Source: Deltaproteobacteria bacterium
GTDB lineage: Bacteria > Desulfobacterota > Desulfarculia > Adiutricales > Adiutricaceae
Assembly (NCBI GenBank): GCA_031267005.1
Contig: JAIRZX010000602.1
Coordinates: forward strand, 1 to 7,092
Reading direction: 5' to 3'
DNA length: 7,092 nucleotides
In this document: positions 5,763 through 7,092 of the stretch, piece after piece
Position numbering within the stretch: position 1 is the first letter of the stretch
Layout: every line of letters begins with the position of its first letter
The notes under the pieces: generated by a model
The model's input: only the letters and a program-made list of their open reading frames with translations
Told to the model about the DNA's origin: nothing
Databases searched by the model: none
Position numbers and translations under genes: made by a program

Positions 5763-5859
5763 GACTCCCTTCCGCCCTTCCGCCTTTCCGCCTTTCCGCC
5801 TTTCCGCCCTTCGCCTGCCCCGAAAGCCCCGGCTCCTCCCGCGTTTTCTTAAGGGAGTC
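5763..5859. repeat. 9-bp inverted repeat around the 8-nt array
   Basis: GACTCCCTT (5763-5771) and AAGGGAGTC (5851-5859) are exact reverse complements 79 nt apart and enclose the 8-nt array. A few further bases (CTT at 5760-5762 with AAG at 5862-5864) pair after a 2-nt bulge. The pairing is clear; the role is unknown. Confidence 0.45.
5770..5809 (+). repeat. 8-nt tandem repeat, 5 copies
   Basis: Five uninterrupted units of TTCCGCCY fill 5770-5809. The array is pure pyrimidine except for one G per unit, and the unit is not a multiple of three, which argues against coding sequence. Confidence 0.85.
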
Positions 5860-6140
5860 ACAAGCGCCCTCCCCGCCGGAGCTGGCCGCCTTTCCGGGCC
5901 GGACCCGCCTTCAGGAACCCGCGGGGCCCGGGACCCCCCGCTCCCGGTCCAGTCGCCCGCCGTACGAGAGGGGCTCCAGCGCCAAGGCTCCACAGGCCCT
6001 CCGCCGTTCCCGACTCCCGCGTTGCGGCTCCCCGGGCATTCCGTCCCCCTGGCCCGCCGGTCCCCGGCGCCGCTGGGCTCTCCGGGCCGTCGCCTTTAGC
6101 CTTTCCGGGGCGTCCGCCCAGGCTTTCCCTAAGCCGCCTT
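5860..6140. other. GC-rich non-coding stretch
   Basis: No gene is supported here. Frames are open on both strands only because of composition. Toward the right end the sequence grades into diverged copies of the tandem unit that follows (CTTTCC and AAGCC words at about 6099-6140). Confidence 0.5.
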
Positions 6141-6280
6141 CCCCGGCTTTCCCGAAGCCCAAGCCCCGGCTTTCCCGAAGCCCAAGCCCCGGCTTTCCCG
6201 AAGCCCAAGCCCCGGATTTCCCGAAGCCCCAAGCCCCGGATTTCCCGAAGCCCCAAGCCCCGGATTTCCCGAAGCCCACG
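6141..6280 (+). repeat. 23/24-nt tandem repeat, 6 near-perfect copies
   Basis: Units span 6141-6163, 6164-6186, 6187-6209 (23 nt each, identical), 6210-6233, 6234-6257 (24 nt, identical) and 6258-6280 (23 nt). The first three contain GGCTT-TCCCG-AAGCC, a 5-bp hairpin; in the last three the left arm is GGATT, so the hairpin is weakened. The lengths 23 and 24 change the frame from unit to unit, so the array is not coding, although the minus strand is open across it. The minus strand has repeated GGG/GGGG runs separated by 3-6 nt, giving G-quadruplex potential. There are no spacers, so it is not a CRISPR array. Confidence 0.9.
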
Positions 6281-6524
6281 CCCAAAGCCGTCCGGCGCTT
6301 CCGCCTCGAGCTTTAAGGTGCTTACGGCTTTTTCCCGCCCCTTCCCCCGGGAACGCCAGGCTGAGGCCCTGCCGATTTCCGCATCCCCCGCTTCTTCCGG
6401 CCTCCCCCCGGCCCCCACCGCCCCTCCGTCCCCGCGACCGCCGCCGCCCTCCCTTCCCCCGACGGGCCCGCGGCGGCCCTCCGCAAGGAGCCCCGCGCGG
6501 GGGAGGCCGCCAGCGAGCCACCGC
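6281..6524. other. upstream region of the acyltransferase gene
   Basis: A pyrimidine-rich stretch (about 6330-6470, long C runs) without a gene or a recognisable sigma70 promoter. CCCCGCGCGGGG (6491-6502) is a perfect 12-bp palindrome overlapping a purine run GGGGGAGG (6499-6506). AAGGAG (6485-6490) is a perfect SD word but lies 34 nt before the start codon. The palindrome could be an operator or could mask the purine run; both are inference. Confidence 0.4.
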
Positions 6525-7092
6525 ATGCCCTTCACCAGCCTTGACTTCGCCATTTTCTTCGGGATAGCCCTCGTCCTCAACTGGCGGCTCAGGGGTGACT
6601 CGAGGCTCTACGTCCCGGCGCTGTGCCTCTTCAACCTCGTGTTCTACGGCCTGGGGGCGCCGAAGTTCCTGCCGCTGCTGGTCGCGGTCACCTTCTTCAA
6701 CTGGAAGGCGGCCAAGATGATGACGCCCGAGATGCCCTCCTCCAGCCGCAAGATGGTCGTTTGGGGGGACGTGCTCCTGAACCTGGGGGTCCTGGGCTTT
6801 TTCAAATACTTCGAATTCGCCCTGACCACATTGGAGGACATGGGCCTGGCCCTTCACGGGGGTCTCTTCAGCCTCCCCGAAATCGTCTATCCGGTGGGAT
6901 TGTCCTTCTTCACCTTCCAGGGGCTGAGCCTCGCCATAGACAAGTACCGGGACCCGGCGGCGGAGACACCGGGCTTCCTGGAGGCCTTCGCCTTCGTGTC
7001 CTTCTTCCCCACGGTGCTCTCGGGCCCTATCCAGAGGCTCGAGCCGTTCCTGGCCCAGATGAGGAGATCGGTCACCTCGTCCAAAGACTACG
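6525..7092 (+). CDS. MBOAT-family O-acyltransferase (AlgI/DltB-like), 3' partial
   Basis: ATG at 6525 opens 189 codons running off the window. MBOAT enzymes are polytopic membrane proteins that move acyl groups to extracytoplasmic targets such as exopolysaccharide (AlgI) or teichoic acid (DltB). Seen: an N-terminus MPFTSLDFAIFF like the usual MLFNS.EFL.FF start of AlgI relatives, and hydrophobic segments at about residues 8-20, 28-60 and 78-100. The family blocks PVGLSFFTFQGLSLAIDKYR (123-142) and FFPTVLSGPIQRLEPFLAQM (160-179) follow. The catalytic histidine lies further on, outside the window. The start is chosen by homology; no well-spaced SD is present (GGAGG ends 18 nt upstream, AAGGAG 34 nt). 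The codons are strongly GC3-rich, as expected of a native gene. The substrate cannot be told; an alginate-type O-acetyltransferase AlgJ/AlgX-like or SGNH partner downstream would be informative. Minus-strand frames over it are shadows. Confidence 0.93.
   Translation, partial: MPFTSLDFAIFFGIALVLNWRLRGDSRLYVPALCLFNLVFYGLGAPKFLPLLVAVTFFNWKAAKMMTPEMPSSSRKMVVWGDVLLNLGVLGFFKYFEFALTTLEDMGLALHGGLFSLPEIVYPVGLSFFTFQGLSLAIDKYRDPAAETPGFLEAFAFVSFFPTVLSGPIQRLEPFLAQMRRSVTSSKDY

Noticed and set aside
6141..6280. CRISPR array
   Set aside because: The repeats are directly adjacent without unique spacers, and no cas gene is present.
5858..6857. Minus-strand open frames of about 240 codons across the tandem array and the acyltransferase start
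   Set aside because: The 23-nt units change the frame at each copy, and the right part is antisense to the MBOAT gene; open frames are due to GC richness.

Overview
The window looks like a piece of a high-GC bacterial chromosome carrying an island-like, heavily decayed stretch. Only three genes are certain. They are the 3' part of an AAA-ATPase-like/PD-(D/E)XK protein gene (1-1443), a complete tRNA-Cys(GCA) with an encoded CCA end (3708-3783), and the 5' part of an MBOAT-family O-acyltransferase gene running off the right edge (6525-7092). The encoded CCA, the sigma70-type promoter in front of the tRNA and the gene families all fit bacteria. AAA-ATPase-like/PDDEXK genes are common in anaerobic, host-associated lineages, and a Desulfobacterota-like host is possible, but nothing here fixes the taxon.

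Layout. (i) 1-1443: the AAA-ATPase-like gene, clearly lower in GC than the rest and so probably acquired. (ii) 1445-1678: a GC3-rich open frame that looks like the 3' end of a broken gene. (iii) 1700-2030: mid-GC DNA with weak coding-like remnants on the minus strand. (iv) 2030-2065: a perfect 14-bp dyad with an 8-nt centre, the geometry of a tyrosine-recombinase (lox/dif-like) site, lying on the boundary between mid-GC and very GC-rich DNA. (v) 2089-3561: a decayed plus-strand gene. It begins without a start codon just after the dyad, passes through a membrane-like segment, a Lys/Glu tract and a Glu10 tract, then about seven 16-residue Pro/Glu/Gly repeats and a Pro/Glu-rich tail, broken by stops and frameshifts. 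(vi) 3636-3870: tRNA-Cys with promoter, leader hairpin and probable terminator. (vii) 3870-6524: about 2.65 kb of GC-rich DNA with no recognisable gene. It holds two terminator-like hairpins, a partial echo of the tRNA-Cys 3' end, and several tandem repeats, including six 23/24-nt units just before the acyltransferase. (viii) 6525-7092: MBOAT gene.

The three certain genes show no operon relation. The picture is of a recombination-prone junction near a tRNA: an acquired gene, broken genes, a recombinase-like dyad, a tRNA 3'-end echo and repeat-rich spacer. No new multi-gene system is visible. The items most worth following are the lox-like dyad, the repeat-protein pseudogene with frame-restoring indels, the tRNA echo and the hairpin/G-rich tandem array.
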